Origin: Streptococcus sp.
Lineage (GTDB): Bacteria; Bacillota; Bacilli; Lactobacillales; Streptococcaceae
Assembly: GCA_003521145.1 (NCBI GenBank)
Contig: DOTL01000019.1
Span: 1 to 32,399, forward strand
Direction of reading: 5' to 3'
DNA length: 32,399 nucleotides
Shown: piece by piece, positions 6,477 through 15,105 of the stretch
Position numbering within the stretch: the first letter of the stretch is position 1
Layout of the letters: the number at the start of each line of letters is the position of its first letter
Program-made: the position numbers and the translations under genes
Notes under the pieces: generated by a model
Told to the model about the DNA's origin: nothing
Seen by the model: only the letters and a program-made list of their open reading frames with translations
Databases searched by the model: none

Positions 6477-7883
6477 TTAGTCTACTATCTCAACTGTTTC
6501 AATCACAACATCTTCAAGTGGCTTATCTTGAGCTCCAACCTCAACATTGGCAATCTCATCAAGCACCTTGTAAGAGTCTTCATCTACCAATTGACCAAAG
6601 ACTGTGTGACGACGGTCTAGGTGAGGTGTTCCACCATTTTCAGCATACGCTTCTGCGATTGGTGCTGGCCATCCACCACGTTTGAGGTCCTTTTTAGCAT
6701 AAGGAATTTCAGGCGTTTGAACGATGAAGAATTGGCTACCATTTGTATCTGGTCCAGCATTGGCCATAGAAAGCGCACCACGGAGGTTATAGAGCTCTTC
6801 AGAAAATTCATCCTGGAAGCTACCACCGAAGCTTGACTCACCACCCATACCAGTACCAGTTGGGTCACCACCTTGAATCATAAAGTCCTTGATAATACGG
6901 TGGAAAATCACACCGTCGTAATAACCACTCTTGGCCAAATCAACAAAGTTAGTAACTGTTAATGGTGCATGATCAGGGAAAAGCTTGATGACCAAATCAC
7001 CATGGTTTGTTTTAATTGTTGCAACTGGACCTTCTACCGCATCCAAGTCAAGTTGTGGGAAATGAAGTTCTTTTTCTACCAATCCGAGTTCCTCCAAGGC
7101 ATTGAAAATGCCATCTTCTTCTACTGTTCCTGTAACGTAATCTGCTTTTTCTTTCAATTCCGGTGTGGCATTACCCATGGCAATCTTAAGTCCAACATAG
7201 TCAAAGATTTCCATATCGTTTGGACCATCACCAAACATCATAGCATTGACCGGTTTAAGGTTTTCGTGCTCCAAGACACGCTCGACACCAGAGGCTTTTG
7301 AGATACCATTTGCTACGACGTCAGAGGAGTGTTCGTGCCAAGGCACCAAGCGGACATGTGTCGCGAGTTCTTCTGGTAACTCAAGCTCACCATTATTTTC
7401 CGAAAAAGTCCACATATGGTAAACATCGTTCGACAAGTGGAAGTCTGGCTCCACATCACAAAGACCATAGACTGGTTTCATAGCATCATCAATCAAATCT
7501 GAACGCTCTGAGACAACTGGCTTATCCTTACCAGCAAAGCCCCAAGCAATCCCAATCTCCTTACACCAAGCAACAAAAACTTCTGTAACCTCACGATCTA
7601 GGGGCTGGTTATAAATTTCTTCCCCTTTTCGATTAATCACATAAGTTCCATTGATGGTTACAAAATAATCGGGCTCTAGGTCTCGAATGTCCTCAACGAC
7701 ACCATAGTATCCACGTCCTGTGGCAATCCCTGTCAAAATTCCTTTTTCTTTAAGCCCTTTGAAAACAGTCTTAATAGATTCAGGAATGTAGCCTGTCTTT
7801 TTGACACGAAGGGTGTCGTCAATGTCGAAGAAAACAATCTTTGTCTTTTTGGCCTTGTATTTTGTTTTAGCATCTACTGGCAT
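6477..7883 (-). CDS. HAD-family phosphatase fused to cyclophilin-type peptidyl-prolyl isomerase
   Basis: This 468-residue protein joins two enzymes. Residues about 14-270 form a Cof-type (IIB) HAD hydrolase with motif I DIDDT (D20, D22, T24) and the C-terminal motif FGDGPNDMEIF near 217. Such enzymes remove phosphate from small molecules. Residues about 285-468 form a cyclophilin (IFHRIIKDFMIQGGDPTGTG near 326, then NGSQFFIVQ), which speeds cis-trans isomerisation of proline peptide bonds. There is no signal peptide, so it acts in the cytoplasm. The same fusion is known from other streptococci. The ATG has AAAGGAGAT upstream, and a TATAAT promoter lies about 80 bases ahead. The S1 gene follows after one base. 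Confidence 0.92.
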   Translation of the reverse strand: MPVDAKTKYKAKKTKIVFFDIDDTLRVKKTGYIPESIKTVFKGLKEKGILTGIATGRGYYGVVEDIRDLEPDYFVTINGTYVINRKGEEIYNQPLDREVTEVFVAWCKEIGIAWGFAGKDKPVVSERSDLIDDAMKPVYGLCDVEPDFHLSNDVYHMWTFSENNGELELPEELATHVRLVPWHEHSSDVVANGISKASGVERVLEHENLKPVNAMMFGDGPNDMEIFDYVGLKIAMGNATPELKEKADYVTGTVEEDGIFNALEELGLVEKELHFPQLDLDAVEGPVATIKTNHGDLVIKLFPDHAPLTVTNFVDLAKSGYYDGVIFHRIIKDFMIQGGDPTGTGMGGESSFGGSFQDEFSEELYNLRGALSMANAGPDTNGSQFFIVQTPEIPYAKKDLKRGGWPAPIAEAYAENGGTPHLDRRHTVFGQLVDEDSYKVLDEIANVEVGAQDKPLEDVVIETVEIVD

Positions 7884-7961
7884 CGCTAATCTCCTTTACA
7901 GTATCACGTCCAGAGTTAGGTATAACTACTATCCTAACTAAAGACTGTATGGCACACTCCC

Positions 7962-7990
7962 ATTATATCATATCTTAAAGCCAAAAACAA
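7962..7990 (-). promoter_or_regulatory. Promoter of the HAD-cyclophilin/S1 operon
   Basis: A perfect -10 TATAAT (7962-7967) sits 17 bases from a -35 TTGTTT (7985-7990). The -35 lies in the T tract of the smpB terminator. Confidence 0.65.
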
Positions 7991-7993
7991 AAA

Positions 7994-8024
7994 ATCATCT
8001 AGGACTATAGCAGTCTTAGATGAT
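7994..8024 (-). terminator. Terminator of the rnr-smpB transcript
   Basis: A 13-bp stem (7994-8006 with 8012-8024, one G-U pair) is followed on the minus strand by six T. It lies 7 bases after the smpB stop. Confidence 0.88.
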
Positions 8025-8031
8025 AGGCGTT

Positions 8032-8496
8032 TTAACGGTTAACACTCTTGATAATACGTTTGATATCACGTTCTTGTTCACGACGTTTGGTAGACTCACG
8101 TTTATCATAATCGTGTTTCCCTTTGGCAATACCAAGCAATACCTTGGCAAAACCGTTTTTTAGGTATACCTTAAGAGGAACCAAGGTCATACCTGTTCCT
8201 TTAAGGTCATTTTGAAGTTTGGTGATTTGCTTCTTCTTAAGCAATAATTTTCTCGTACGGTCTGGATCTTGATTCCAAATATTTCCCTGCTCAAAAGGAG
8301 CAATATGAACATTGATTAACCAAGCCTCACAATTCTTGATTTGGGCATAGCCATCTTTTAGTTGGATACGAGCCGCACGAACAGATTTAATCTCTGTTCC
8401 TGTCAGTACGATACCTGCTTCAATAGTATCAACGATACTATAATCGTGTCTAGCCTTTTTATTCTGAGCAACAACATTACCTTCACCCGTTGGCAT
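8032..8496 (-). CDS. smpB: SsrA-binding protein SmpB
   Basis: SmpB carries tmRNA to stalled ribosomes and starts trans-translation, which frees the ribosome and tags the nascent peptide. The 154-residue length is typical. Family blocks are NKKARHDYSIVDTIEAGIVL near the N-terminus, GTEIKSVR, and the basic C-terminal tail KGKHDYDKRESTKRRE ending RIIKSVNR, which enters the decoding centre. The ATG has GGAGGG upstream. It follows rnr by 21 bases, the usual partner, since RNase R degrades mRNAs released by tmRNA. A strong terminator follows. Confidence 0.97.
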   Translation of the reverse strand: MPTGEGNVVAQNKKARHDYSIVDTIEAGIVLTGTEIKSVRAARIQLKDGYAQIKNCEAWLINVHIAPFEQGNIWNQDPDRTRKLLLKKKQITKLQNDLKGTGMTLVPLKVYLKNGFAKVLLGIAKGKHDYDKRESTKRREQERDIKRIIKSVNR

Positions 8497-8517
8497 AGCA
8501 GTCCCTCCATTCTCATC

Positions 8518-10971
8518 CTATTTTCGTTTTTTAGCAACGTCCTTGTAGAAAGGTTTGTTCCCCTTCTTCTTACGACGGCCACTCTCACGTCCCTTGTTAT
8601 CATTATGAGGACGGTTTTGATTCTTACGCTTATCGGGTTTCTTAGATGACTTACGTTTTTCATCATAAGAGTCTTTACGACCATTGCTATCTTGGCGGTT
8701 ACGGTTATCCCCACGTTTGCCACGACGTTCGAAGTCTCCATTTTGACGGTCACGACGTGGACCTCTATTGCGGAAGGCTTTCGCCTTTTCTTCACGTTCC
8801 TGACGAGCCTTGTGGTCTACTTTTTCAGTGACATCATACTCGCTTGGAAGGTATTGAAAGTCAATATCTCCGGTTTCCTTATCCGCACGTGTTAACTTGA
8901 CACGGATAGGCTGACCAACTCGGAAAGTCTTACCAGTTTTCTCACCCTGAAGTGTCATGGTACGTTCATTGTAATTGTAAAATTCTGGAAGGGTCGTGAT
9001 GTGAACCAAACCTTCGATAGTATTTGGCAATTCGACAAACATACCGAATTTAACCACACTTCCGATAATACCATCGAATTCTTGTCCAACAAACTCTTCC
9101 ATGTATTCCGCTTTTTTCATAGCTTCAACGACACGTTCAGCATCAATGGCACGACGTTCAAGAGTTGAAGATGATGTCGCTAACTCAGGAATAACCTCTT
9201 CAAAATGTTCACGCGTTTCTTGAGACATATTGTTAGTGTACTCACGAATCATTCGGTGAACCAAGAGGTCTGGGTAACGACGGATAGGACTAGTAAAGTG
9301 AGTATAATACTGAGCCGCAAGTCCATAGTGTCCATGATTGTGTTCTGAATAGCGGGCTTGTTGCATTGAACGAAGCAACATCATGTTCATGACCTCTGCT
9401 CCAGGTTTCCCTTGAACTTTGGCCATAAACTCTTGCAAGTCTAGTTGATCCATCTTATTGGCAGTTCCTTTGATTTGAACACCAAAGATAGAGGCATAAT
9501 CCATGAAGCGTTGCAATTTCTCAGCTTTTGGCTCTTCGTGGATACGGTAAATAAATGGCAACTTAGCCTTGGCGAAGTGCTCTGCCACACATTCATTGGC
9601 AGCTAACATGAAGGATTCAATCATTCGCTCGGCTGTTCCACGTTCACGCACCACGATATCCACTGGCATTCCCTTCTCATTAACCAAGGTACGAGCTTCA
9701 GATGTATCAAAGTTAAGGGCACCACGACGCTCACGCATGTCTTCTAGAATCTTATGCAATTCTGCCATAGCTGATACAGAATCCATGATTGGTTTAAACT
9801 GCTCAATCTTTTCTGTATTTCCAGCCAACATCTCATTGACATCACTGTAGGTCATACGGAAAGTTGTATTAATCACAGATTGACAAATCTTATGATTAAC
9901 CACCTTACCTTTTGGAGTAATCTCCATGATGGCTGACTGCGTCAAGCGATCAACATTGGGATTTAGTGAACAAATACCATTTGAAAGACGCTCAGGCAAC
10001 ATTGGCACCACGCGGTCTGTCACATAAACAGACGTCCCACGTGCTACAGCCTCACGGTTTAGAGCAGACCCTTCAGTGACATAGTAGGACACATCGGCAA
10101 TATGAACACCAAGTTCAAAGTTACCATTTGGCAAACGTTTGATATGAACCGCATCGTCCAAGTCCTTAGCATCAGCTCCGTCAATAGTGAAGGTTACTTC
10201 TTGACGAAGGTCAACACGACCAAGGAGGTCTTCCTGACTCGGTGCATCTGGTACAGCTTCTGCTTCCGCCATAACATCCTCTGGGAACTCAGAAACAATA
10301 TCCATTGATTCCAAGACTTCCAAGACATCAATACCAGTATCCCCCTGATGACCAATAATGTCACGAACACTTCCCACGAAATAATCATAGTGACGGTTAG
10401 GGTATTTTTCAATATCAACCTTGATAATTTCAGTACCATCTAGGGCAACTGGTTCTTTTTTGATATAAATTGGCTGTTGAATTTTTTGGTTTTTAGACTT
10501 AATGTAACCCGCATAGGGTTCTTTCTCGTCGCTAAGGATAAATTTCCCTACAACAGTCTTAAGCGAACGCTCTACAATTTCAACAACTCGTGCTTCTGCT
10601 GCTGTCCCACGCAAACGGTCTGCTGGCTTCTTGATGACAACGGCAACAGTATCACCGTCAATGGCATGGCCAACATCATTACGACCGATGAACATGTCGT
10701 CTTCACTGTCATCGACATGCAAGAAACCAAAACCATTCTTATTGGCACGGAAGACACCCTCAACAGTCACCTGATTAGGATTTTCTTTCTTAGGACGCAA
10801 GGATACAGAGCCATCACTGTTAAAACGCAACTGTCCCTTACTTTCCATGGCTGATATGGTCTTGATAAGCTGAGGGAATTTTTCTCCCCCAGCATGATTA
10901 AGAGCCTGGGCAATGTCGTTTACACTGGATTTCCCATGCTCCTTCAAATAATTTTTAATAGATTCTTTCAT
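8518..10971 (-). CDS. rnr: Ribonuclease R
   Basis: RNase R is a processive 3'-to-5' exoribonuclease that degrades structured RNA, rRNA fragments and stalled mRNAs. The 817 residues hold an N-terminal helix-turn-helix and cold-shock domains, a central RNB catalytic domain with the acidic cluster TIDGADAKDLDDAVH near residue 266, an S1 domain (FDGIIGSVVKFGMFVELPN near 655) and a long low-complexity tail from about 735 rich in Lys, Arg, Asn and Asp. This basic tail is longer than in many relatives and probably binds RNA or ribosomes. The ATG has AAAGGA upstream. It lies in the rpmG-secG-rnr-smpB series, but a hairpin after secG may lower its expression. Confidence 0.96.
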   Translation of the reverse strand: MKESIKNYLKEHGKSSVNDIAQALNHAGGEKFPQLIKTISAMESKGQLRFNSDGSVSLRPKKENPNQVTVEGVFRANKNGFGFLHVDDSEDDMFIGRNDVGHAIDGDTVAVVIKKPADRLRGTAAEARVVEIVERSLKTVVGKFILSDEKEPYAGYIKSKNQKIQQPIYIKKEPVALDGTEIIKVDIEKYPNRHYDYFVGSVRDIIGHQGDTGIDVLEVLESMDIVSEFPEDVMAEAEAVPDAPSQEDLLGRVDLRQEVTFTIDGADAKDLDDAVHIKRLPNGNFELGVHIADVSYYVTEGSALNREAVARGTSVYVTDRVVPMLPERLSNGICSLNPNVDRLTQSAIMEITPKGKVVNHKICQSVINTTFRMTYSDVNEMLAGNTEKIEQFKPIMDSVSAMAELHKILEDMRERRGALNFDTSEARTLVNEKGMPVDIVVRERGTAERMIESFMLAANECVAEHFAKAKLPFIYRIHEEPKAEKLQRFMDYASIFGVQIKGTANKMDQLDLQEFMAKVQGKPGAEVMNMMLLRSMQQARYSEHNHGHYGLAAQYYTHFTSPIRRYPDLLVHRMIREYTNNMSQETREHFEEVIPELATSSSTLERRAIDAERVVEAMKKAEYMEEFVGQEFDGIIGSVVKFGMFVELPNTIEGLVHITTLPEFYNYNERTMTLQGEKTGKTFRVGQPIRVKLTRADKETGDIDFQYLPSEYDVTEKVDHKARQEREEKAKAFRNRGPRRDRQNGDFERRGKRGDNRNRQDSNGRKDSYDEKRKSSKKPDKRKNQNRPHNDNKGRESGRRKKKGNKPFYKDVAKKRK

Positions 10972-11009
10972 GATTTCCTTTACTTTTATTTATTGACTAT
11001 AACGCAAAA

Positions 11010-11035
11010 AATGAGCCAACCTCAGTCAGCTCATT
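11010..11035 (-). terminator. Hairpin after secG, probable partial terminator
   Basis: AATGAGC (11010-11016) pairs with GCTCATT (11029-11035), extended by four inner pairs, and the minus strand continues as six T. It overlaps the secG stop codon. Because rnr follows 62 bases later without an evident promoter, it probably attenuates rather than stops transcription. Confidence 0.6.
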
Positions 11036-11270
11036 ACTTACTTGAGAGAATGGAAAGGACGATTGCATCTACAATCCATAGAAAAACCATGATTCCTGTA
11101 AAGCGTTGCATAAAGGCTTCAAAACCACGTGGTTTACTACGTTCAAATAGTGCTTCTGACCCACCACCATCAAAGACATTGCTACTTGGATTTTTTTGTG
11201 GCTGCATGAATACCGCAATCACAATAATAGCTGACATCACCAAGAGCAACGTTAATAATAAGTCGTACAT
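11034..11270 (-). CDS. secG: Preprotein translocase subunit SecG
   Basis: SecG is the small accessory membrane subunit of the SecYEG export channel and aids SecA-driven translocation. The 78-residue length is normal. Two hydrophobic helices are visible, at residues 3-21 (LLLTLLLVMSAIIVIAVFM) and about 57-75 (FTGIMVFLWIVDAIVLSI), joined by a polar loop with the conserved GGGSEALFERSKPRG. A Shine-Dalgarno GGAGG precedes the ATG. It sits between rpmG (45 bases upstream) and rnr, the standard streptococcal order. Confidence 0.94.
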   Translation of the reverse strand: MYDLLLTLLLVMSAIIVIAVFMQPQKNPSSNVFDGGGSEALFERSKPRGFEAFMQRFTGIMVFLWIVDAIVLSILSSK

Positions 11271-11315
11271 AGTTATTCCTCCGAAAAAGTCCTTTTTATT
11301 CTACCATAGAACCCT

Positions 11316-11462
11316 TTAAGATTCAACATGTAAGGTTACTTTTCTATCCTTGGGGCAGAATTTGGGTACCTGAATTTTCTCAGGATGATTTTGTTTATTT
11401 TTACTTGTGAGATAGTTGATGCTCCCACATTCACTACACTTTAAATTGATTTTAACTCTCAC
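11316..11462 (-). CDS. rpmG: 50S ribosomal protein L33
   Basis: L33 is a small protein of the large ribosomal subunit near the E site. The frame encodes 48 residues starting MRVKINLKCSECGSINYLTS (GTG start) and ending KVTLHVES. It has the first zinc-knuckle pair CSEC (C9, C12), but the second is CPKD, so only one of its two cysteines remains. This gives an intermediate between zinc-binding and zinc-free L33 types, as seen in other streptococci. The GTG at 11460-11462 overlaps the last codons of the broken MFS gene, and AGGAG lies about 12 bases upstream, a rather long spacing. secG follows after 45 bases. It is easily missed because of length and start codon. Confidence 0.92.
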   Translation of the reverse strand: MRVKINLKCSECGSINYLTSKNKQNHPEKIQVPKFCPKDRKVTLHVES

Positions 11463-12677
11463 CTATATTCTTGACTCCTAGCGATTTTCTAAAGATGATT
11501 AAGTACCACACAAAATTTTCAAAGACAATCATTGCGTTCACAAAGAAGACCCAGCGATAACCTAGTCCAGTCGCAACTGCTGAACCAACAAAAGGACCTA
11601 AAACTTGTCCAATGTATGAAAAGCTTTGATTAAAGCTAAATATTCTTGAGATTCCTTCTCTGGGTATCATATTGGTCAATAACGAATTGACACTAGGCAT
11701 CAGAGCAACCTACACCGAAGCCATAGGCAAAACGTAAGATACCCAGTTGCAAAGCTGAACCGGCAAAACCACAGAGGAAATACAAGAGGAAACTATAAAA
11801 TAGTCCTATTAAAAGCAAGCGATGATTCCTAATACGGTCTCCCAATTTTCCTTTGATAAGAGGTACTCAAGAGGCTAGAGAAGCCCTTAGCAGAAACAAT
11901 TAAACCTGAGTAAAAAAGGATATTGTCCCTCTGACCTAAATAACGAATATAAAGGGCCAACATAGGCGCAATCAATTGGGCAGAAATCTGGATAATCATA
12001 CTGGTCACAAAAAGGCCAATCAACATAGATTTGCTGGGAATTTTCGCAAAAACCTGAGAAAGAGTCATCATCTCCCCCCTCTCAATAGGTTGAAAATTAT
12101 CTCGTAAACTAAAGATAGTTAAAAGGCAGCAAATAAATAGAATGACTCCAACCAATAAAAAGGTTTCCCTCATACCAAACGTCTCAGACAAGGTACCACC
12201 TAACAAAGGGCCAATCAGAACACCTGCTGTTAGACCTGTGGATAAGGTCCCCAGGGCATAGCCAGAACGGTTCTGAGAAACCTGACTGGCAATCAAAGCT
12301 GTTGCATTTGGCACATAACCTGCAAACAATCCATTCAAGATTCTCAAAAAAAGCATCCAGAAGACATTAGGCACAGAGGCTAAGCCTCCCATTGTAAAGG
12401 TCATGACCATACTGGCTCTAATCATCATGGGCTTTCGACCATAACGGTCCGCCAAGTGTCCCCAAACTGGTGAAACCAAGGCTTAAGCTAAAGCAGATAG
12501 GGCAACAGATAAACCAGCATACCATTCTACCATAGCACCTTTAACCCCTAGTTCTTCTACATAGAGAGCCATGAAGGGCATGACAATAGAAAAACTAGCC
12601 CCAGTAAAAAAAGTTCCTATCCAAGCAATTTTAAGATTTCGTTGCCAATCAGCGGTTTCAAGCTCTTTTTGGCGCAA
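11452..12677 (-). pseudogene. MFS drug/efflux transporter (PmrA-like), three lesions
   Basis: The intact gene would encode a 12-helix proton-driven efflux pump of about 400 residues, like pneumococcal PmrA, which sits at the same place before rpmG-secG. Family marks include the loop GHLADRYGRKPMMIRA and the N-terminal KIAWIGTFFTGASFSIVMPF. Three lesions are visible: TAA at 12483-12485 (in LSALA*ALVSPVWG, probably CAA to TAA); a frameshift near 11858-11866, after which the frame continues IKGKLGDRIRNHRLLLIGLF; and a second frameshift near 11705-11712, before MPSVNSLLTNMIPREGISRI. The C-terminal end runs to the TAA at 11452-11454, inside rpmG. The start is TTG at 12675-12677. No functional pump can be made without repair. 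Confidence 0.9.
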
Positions 12678-12708
12678 ATAATCATCTTCTTTCTAAAATT
12701 CACTATCC

Positions 12709-12717
12709 ATTATAACA
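12709..12717 (-). promoter_or_regulatory. Extended -10 promoter for the MFS-rpmG-secG-rnr-smpB transcript
   Basis: On the minus strand TGTTATAAT (TATAAT at 12709-12714, TG at 12716-12717) makes an extended -10. No good -35 is visible 17 bases upstream, where the coaE end lies. It is the nearest promoter-like site for the essential genes behind the broken transporter. Confidence 0.6.
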
Positions 12718-12727
12718 CAATGACTAG

Positions 12728-13342
12728 CTATGAGGAGCTAGGTAAATCATTTATTGCGCTCTTCACTTTCTCCTTCAAATCATCGAGACTAGCATTATTA
12801 TCAAGAACCAAGCTGGCATAAGGCTTTTTCTCTTCTAATGGCATTTGGCTAGCGATACGCATACTAGCTTCCTCAAAACTTAAGTGATTACGTTTCATCA
12901 AACGTTGACACTGAACCTCAGGCGACACTGCCACCAACCAAATCTGGTCAAACCAACCCTGATACCTATTCTCAATGAGCAAGGGAACATCCATGAAAAA
13001 AACATCTTCTTCCTTGGCCAAACAATCCCTTTGAGCCGCCAGTTCCTCTCGAATGATTGTCCCTTGAATCTCATTAGACAGACGTCGCATCTCTTCATTT
13101 GAAAAAATCAGTTGCCCCAGTTTAGGACGGTTCAGTTCTCCATCAGGAAGAAGAAGACCCTCTCCCAACCAATCGAGCAAGGCCAGATACAAACGCCCCC
13201 CTTTGGCCTGCAGGTCGTGCACAAGCTGATCAGCATCAATGACCTTGTAACCTGCCTCTTTAATCATTTCAACAACCGTTGATTTTCCTGAAGCAATACC
13301 ACCTGTTAACCCAATAATCATCGCTTTTGACAATGAGGACAC
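12728..13342 (-). CDS. coaE: Dephospho-CoA kinase
   Basis: CoaE phosphorylates the ribose 3'-hydroxyl of dephospho-CoA, the last step of coenzyme A synthesis. The P-loop TGGIASGKST is at residues 13-22, followed by DADQLVHDL and the substrate segment FFMDVPLLIE. The frame has 204 residues from a GTG at 13340-13342, which has AGGAGGGAGAGGGA upstream inside fpg. An alternative ATG at 13319-13321 overlaps the fpg stop as ATGA and gives 197 residues, closer to other streptococcal CoaE, but has no ribosome site. I keep the GTG with reserve. It overlaps fpg by 25 bases, so translation is coupled to it. Confidence 0.92.
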   Translation of the reverse strand: MSSLSKAMIIGLTGGIASGKSTVVEMIKEAGYKVIDADQLVHDLQAKGGRLYLALLDWLGEGLLLPDGELNRPKLGQLIFSNEEMRRLSNEIQGTIIREELAAQRDCLAKEEDVFFMDVPLLIENRYQGWFDQIWLVAVSPEVQCQRLMKRNHLSFEEASMRIASQMPLEEKKPYASLVLDNNASLDDLKEKVKSAINDLPSSS

Positions 13343-14139
13343 AAATGCGTCCCTCTCCCTCCTAACTTGATTTTCTCAATTGTGCTTGCGCAGCGTGGAC
13401 AAGGCTGCCCCGTCTTTCCGTAAACCTGCAAATAGTTCTGCATGGTTCCGTCCTCACCAAGGGCATTACGATAGGTCCTTATGGTTGAGCCACCTTTTTC
13501 AATTCCAAGCTGTAAAATGGCAATCGTTTGTTCATGGACCCGCTTCATGGCTGCCTTACCGAGTTCCTTTGCTGGCGTTTCAGGATGAACCTTGGCCGCC
13601 CAAAGCACCTCATCAACATAGATATTTCCTAAACCGGCCACTAATTTCTGCTCCAAAAGGAGACTTTTAATGGGCTTTACAGAGATCATCAAGGCCCTCT
13701 CAAACGGGGCGTATTTGAAGGTCTTTTTAGTAGGCTCCGGACCAACTTTTTTCTTTGTAAAATAAGCTTCTTCTTGATTTTTTGCTATTAAATCAAAGGT
13801 TCCAAACTTGCGGACATCTTGATAGACGAGGGTGGAGCCATCATCTAACTTAAAAAATAAGTGAAAATGCTTGTTGGTAGGAACTTGATCTGTAAACAAC
13901 AGGTATTTTCCTTCCATACGCAAGTGAGAAATCATAATTAACTGTCCAAAGTCAAAAATCAAGTACTTGCCTCTACGTCGCATGGCTTGAATTGTTTGGC
14001 CAGACAATTCATGCAAAAAACTATCATAGGAGGTCTTGATCATTTTCGGAACCTTAACCTCAAGCGACAAAATGGTCCGACCTACTACTAACCTTTCTAA
14101 ACCTCGTCTAACAGTTTCTACCTCAGGTAACTCAGGCAT
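13318..14139 (-). CDS. mutM: Formamidopyrimidine-DNA glycosylase
   Basis: Fpg/MutM removes 8-oxoguanine and formamidopyrimidines from DNA and nicks the resulting abasic site. The 273-residue length is normal. The catalytic N-terminus PELPEVETVRRGL, with P2 exposed after loss of Met and E3, is intact. The C-terminal zinc finger has C247, C250, C267 and C270 (CPRC, CPHC). The helix-two-turn-helix region includes LVAGLGNIYVDEVLW near residue 165. AGAAGGAGG precedes the ATG. It follows era after 44 bases containing a hairpin and overlaps coaE, the usual streptococcal order. Confidence 0.96.
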   Translation of the reverse strand: MPELPEVETVRRGLERLVVGRTILSLEVKVPKMIKTSYDSFLHELSGQTIQAMRRRGKYLIFDFGQLIMISHLRMEGKYLLFTDQVPTNKHFHLFFKLDDGSTLVYQDVRKFGTFDLIAKNQEEAYFTKKKVGPEPTKKTFKYAPFERALMISVKPIKSLLLEQKLVAGLGNIYVDEVLWAAKVHPETPAKELGKAAMKRVHEQTIAILQLGIEKGGSTIRTYRNALGEDGTMQNYLQVYGKTGQPCPRCASTIEKIKLGGRGTHLCPHCQKR

Positions 14140-14159
14140 CTGATCCTCCTTCTAGCAAG

Positions 14160-14183
14160 AAAGCCGAGCAAGTGCCCAGCTTT
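14160..14183. terminator. Hairpin after era, strength uncertain
   Basis: A 10-bp stem (14160-14169 with 14174-14183, two G-U pairs) has an AAGT loop directly after the era stop. The T run lies on the plus-strand side, so on the coding strand it looks like a pausing or processing hairpin between era and fpg rather than a full terminator. Confidence 0.45.
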
Positions 14184-15083
14184 TTAATATTCTTTTTCAT
14201 TGTAACCAAAATCGGCCAAATCAAGTTTTTTATCACGCCAATTTTTCTTAACCTTAACCCAGGTTTCAAGGAAGACCTTATCCCCAAGCATGACTTCAAT
14301 ATCTTTACGAGCAAGGGTACCAATTTTCTTGAGCATAGAACCTTGCTTACCAATAACAATACCTTTTTGGCTGTCACGCTCAACCATGATTGTCGCACGA
14401 ATATGAATCTTATCCGTGTCTTCATCACGCTTCATCTCATCAATGACAACTGCAACAGAGTGTGGAATTTCTTCACGTGTCAACTGAAGGACTTTTTCAC
14501 GAATCATCTCTGATACCAAGAAACGCTCAGGGTGATCGGTGATTTGGTCCGCTGGAAAATATTGGAACCCTTCCTCAAGGTTATCACTCAAGACATCCAC
14601 AAGGTGGGAAACATTGTTCCCTTGGAGGGCAGATATCGGAATAATCTCCTTGAAATCCATTTGTGTACGTAAATCGTCAATCTGCTCTAGGAGCTGATCT
14701 GGATGGACCTTGTCAATCTTATTGATTACCAAGATAACTGGAACTTTGGCTTGTTTGAGGCGTTCGATAATCATATTATCACCCTTACCACGGGGTTCAT
14801 CTGCTGGTACCATAAAGAGGACTGTATCAACCTCACGAAGGGTGGAATAAGCAGATTCTACCATAAAATCCCCAAGAGCCGTCTTAGGCTTGTGAATCCC
14901 TGGGGTATCGATAAAGACAATCTGTTCCTTATCGGTTGTGTAAATCCCCATAATTTTATTACGAGTTGTTTGAGCCTTATCACTCATGATAGCAATCTTT
15001 TGACCCATAACATGGTTCAAAAACGTTGATTTTCCTACATTAGGACGGCCAAGAATAGCCACAAATCCTGATTTATATGTCAT
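14184..15083 (-). CDS. era: GTPase Era
   Basis: Era is an essential GTPase that binds the 3' end of 16S rRNA and helps mature the 30S subunit. The 299-residue length is standard. GTPase motifs are G1 GRPNVGKS (residues 12-19), G3 DTPG (59-62) and G4 NKID (121-124). The C-terminal KH RNA-binding domain includes GIVIGKQGSMLKKIG near residue 239. The start is ATG with GAAAGAAG upstream. Upstream lie dgkA and ybeY, and YbeY also acts in 16S rRNA maturation. There are no lesions. Confidence 0.97.
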   Translation of the reverse strand: MTYKSGFVAILGRPNVGKSTFLNHVMGQKIAIMSDKAQTTRNKIMGIYTTDKEQIVFIDTPGIHKPKTALGDFMVESAYSTLREVDTVLFMVPADEPRGKGDNMIIERLKQAKVPVILVINKIDKVHPDQLLEQIDDLRTQMDFKEIIPISALQGNNVSHLVDVLSDNLEEGFQYFPADQITDHPERFLVSEMIREKVLQLTREEIPHSVAVVIDEMKRDEDTDKIHIRATIMVERDSQKGIVIGKQGSMLKKIGTLARKDIEVMLGDKVFLETWVKVKKNWRDKKLDLADFGYNEKEY

Positions 15084-15105
15084 ATAACTTCTTTCCCATT
15101 TCGTT

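Noticed and set aside
10477..10854. 125-codon plus-strand frame inside rnr
   Set aside because: It is antisense to the rnr N-terminal domains, with no independent evidence.
14132..14428. 98-codon frame overlapping era
   Set aside because: It is another frame of era; its content is the alternate reading of the KH domain.
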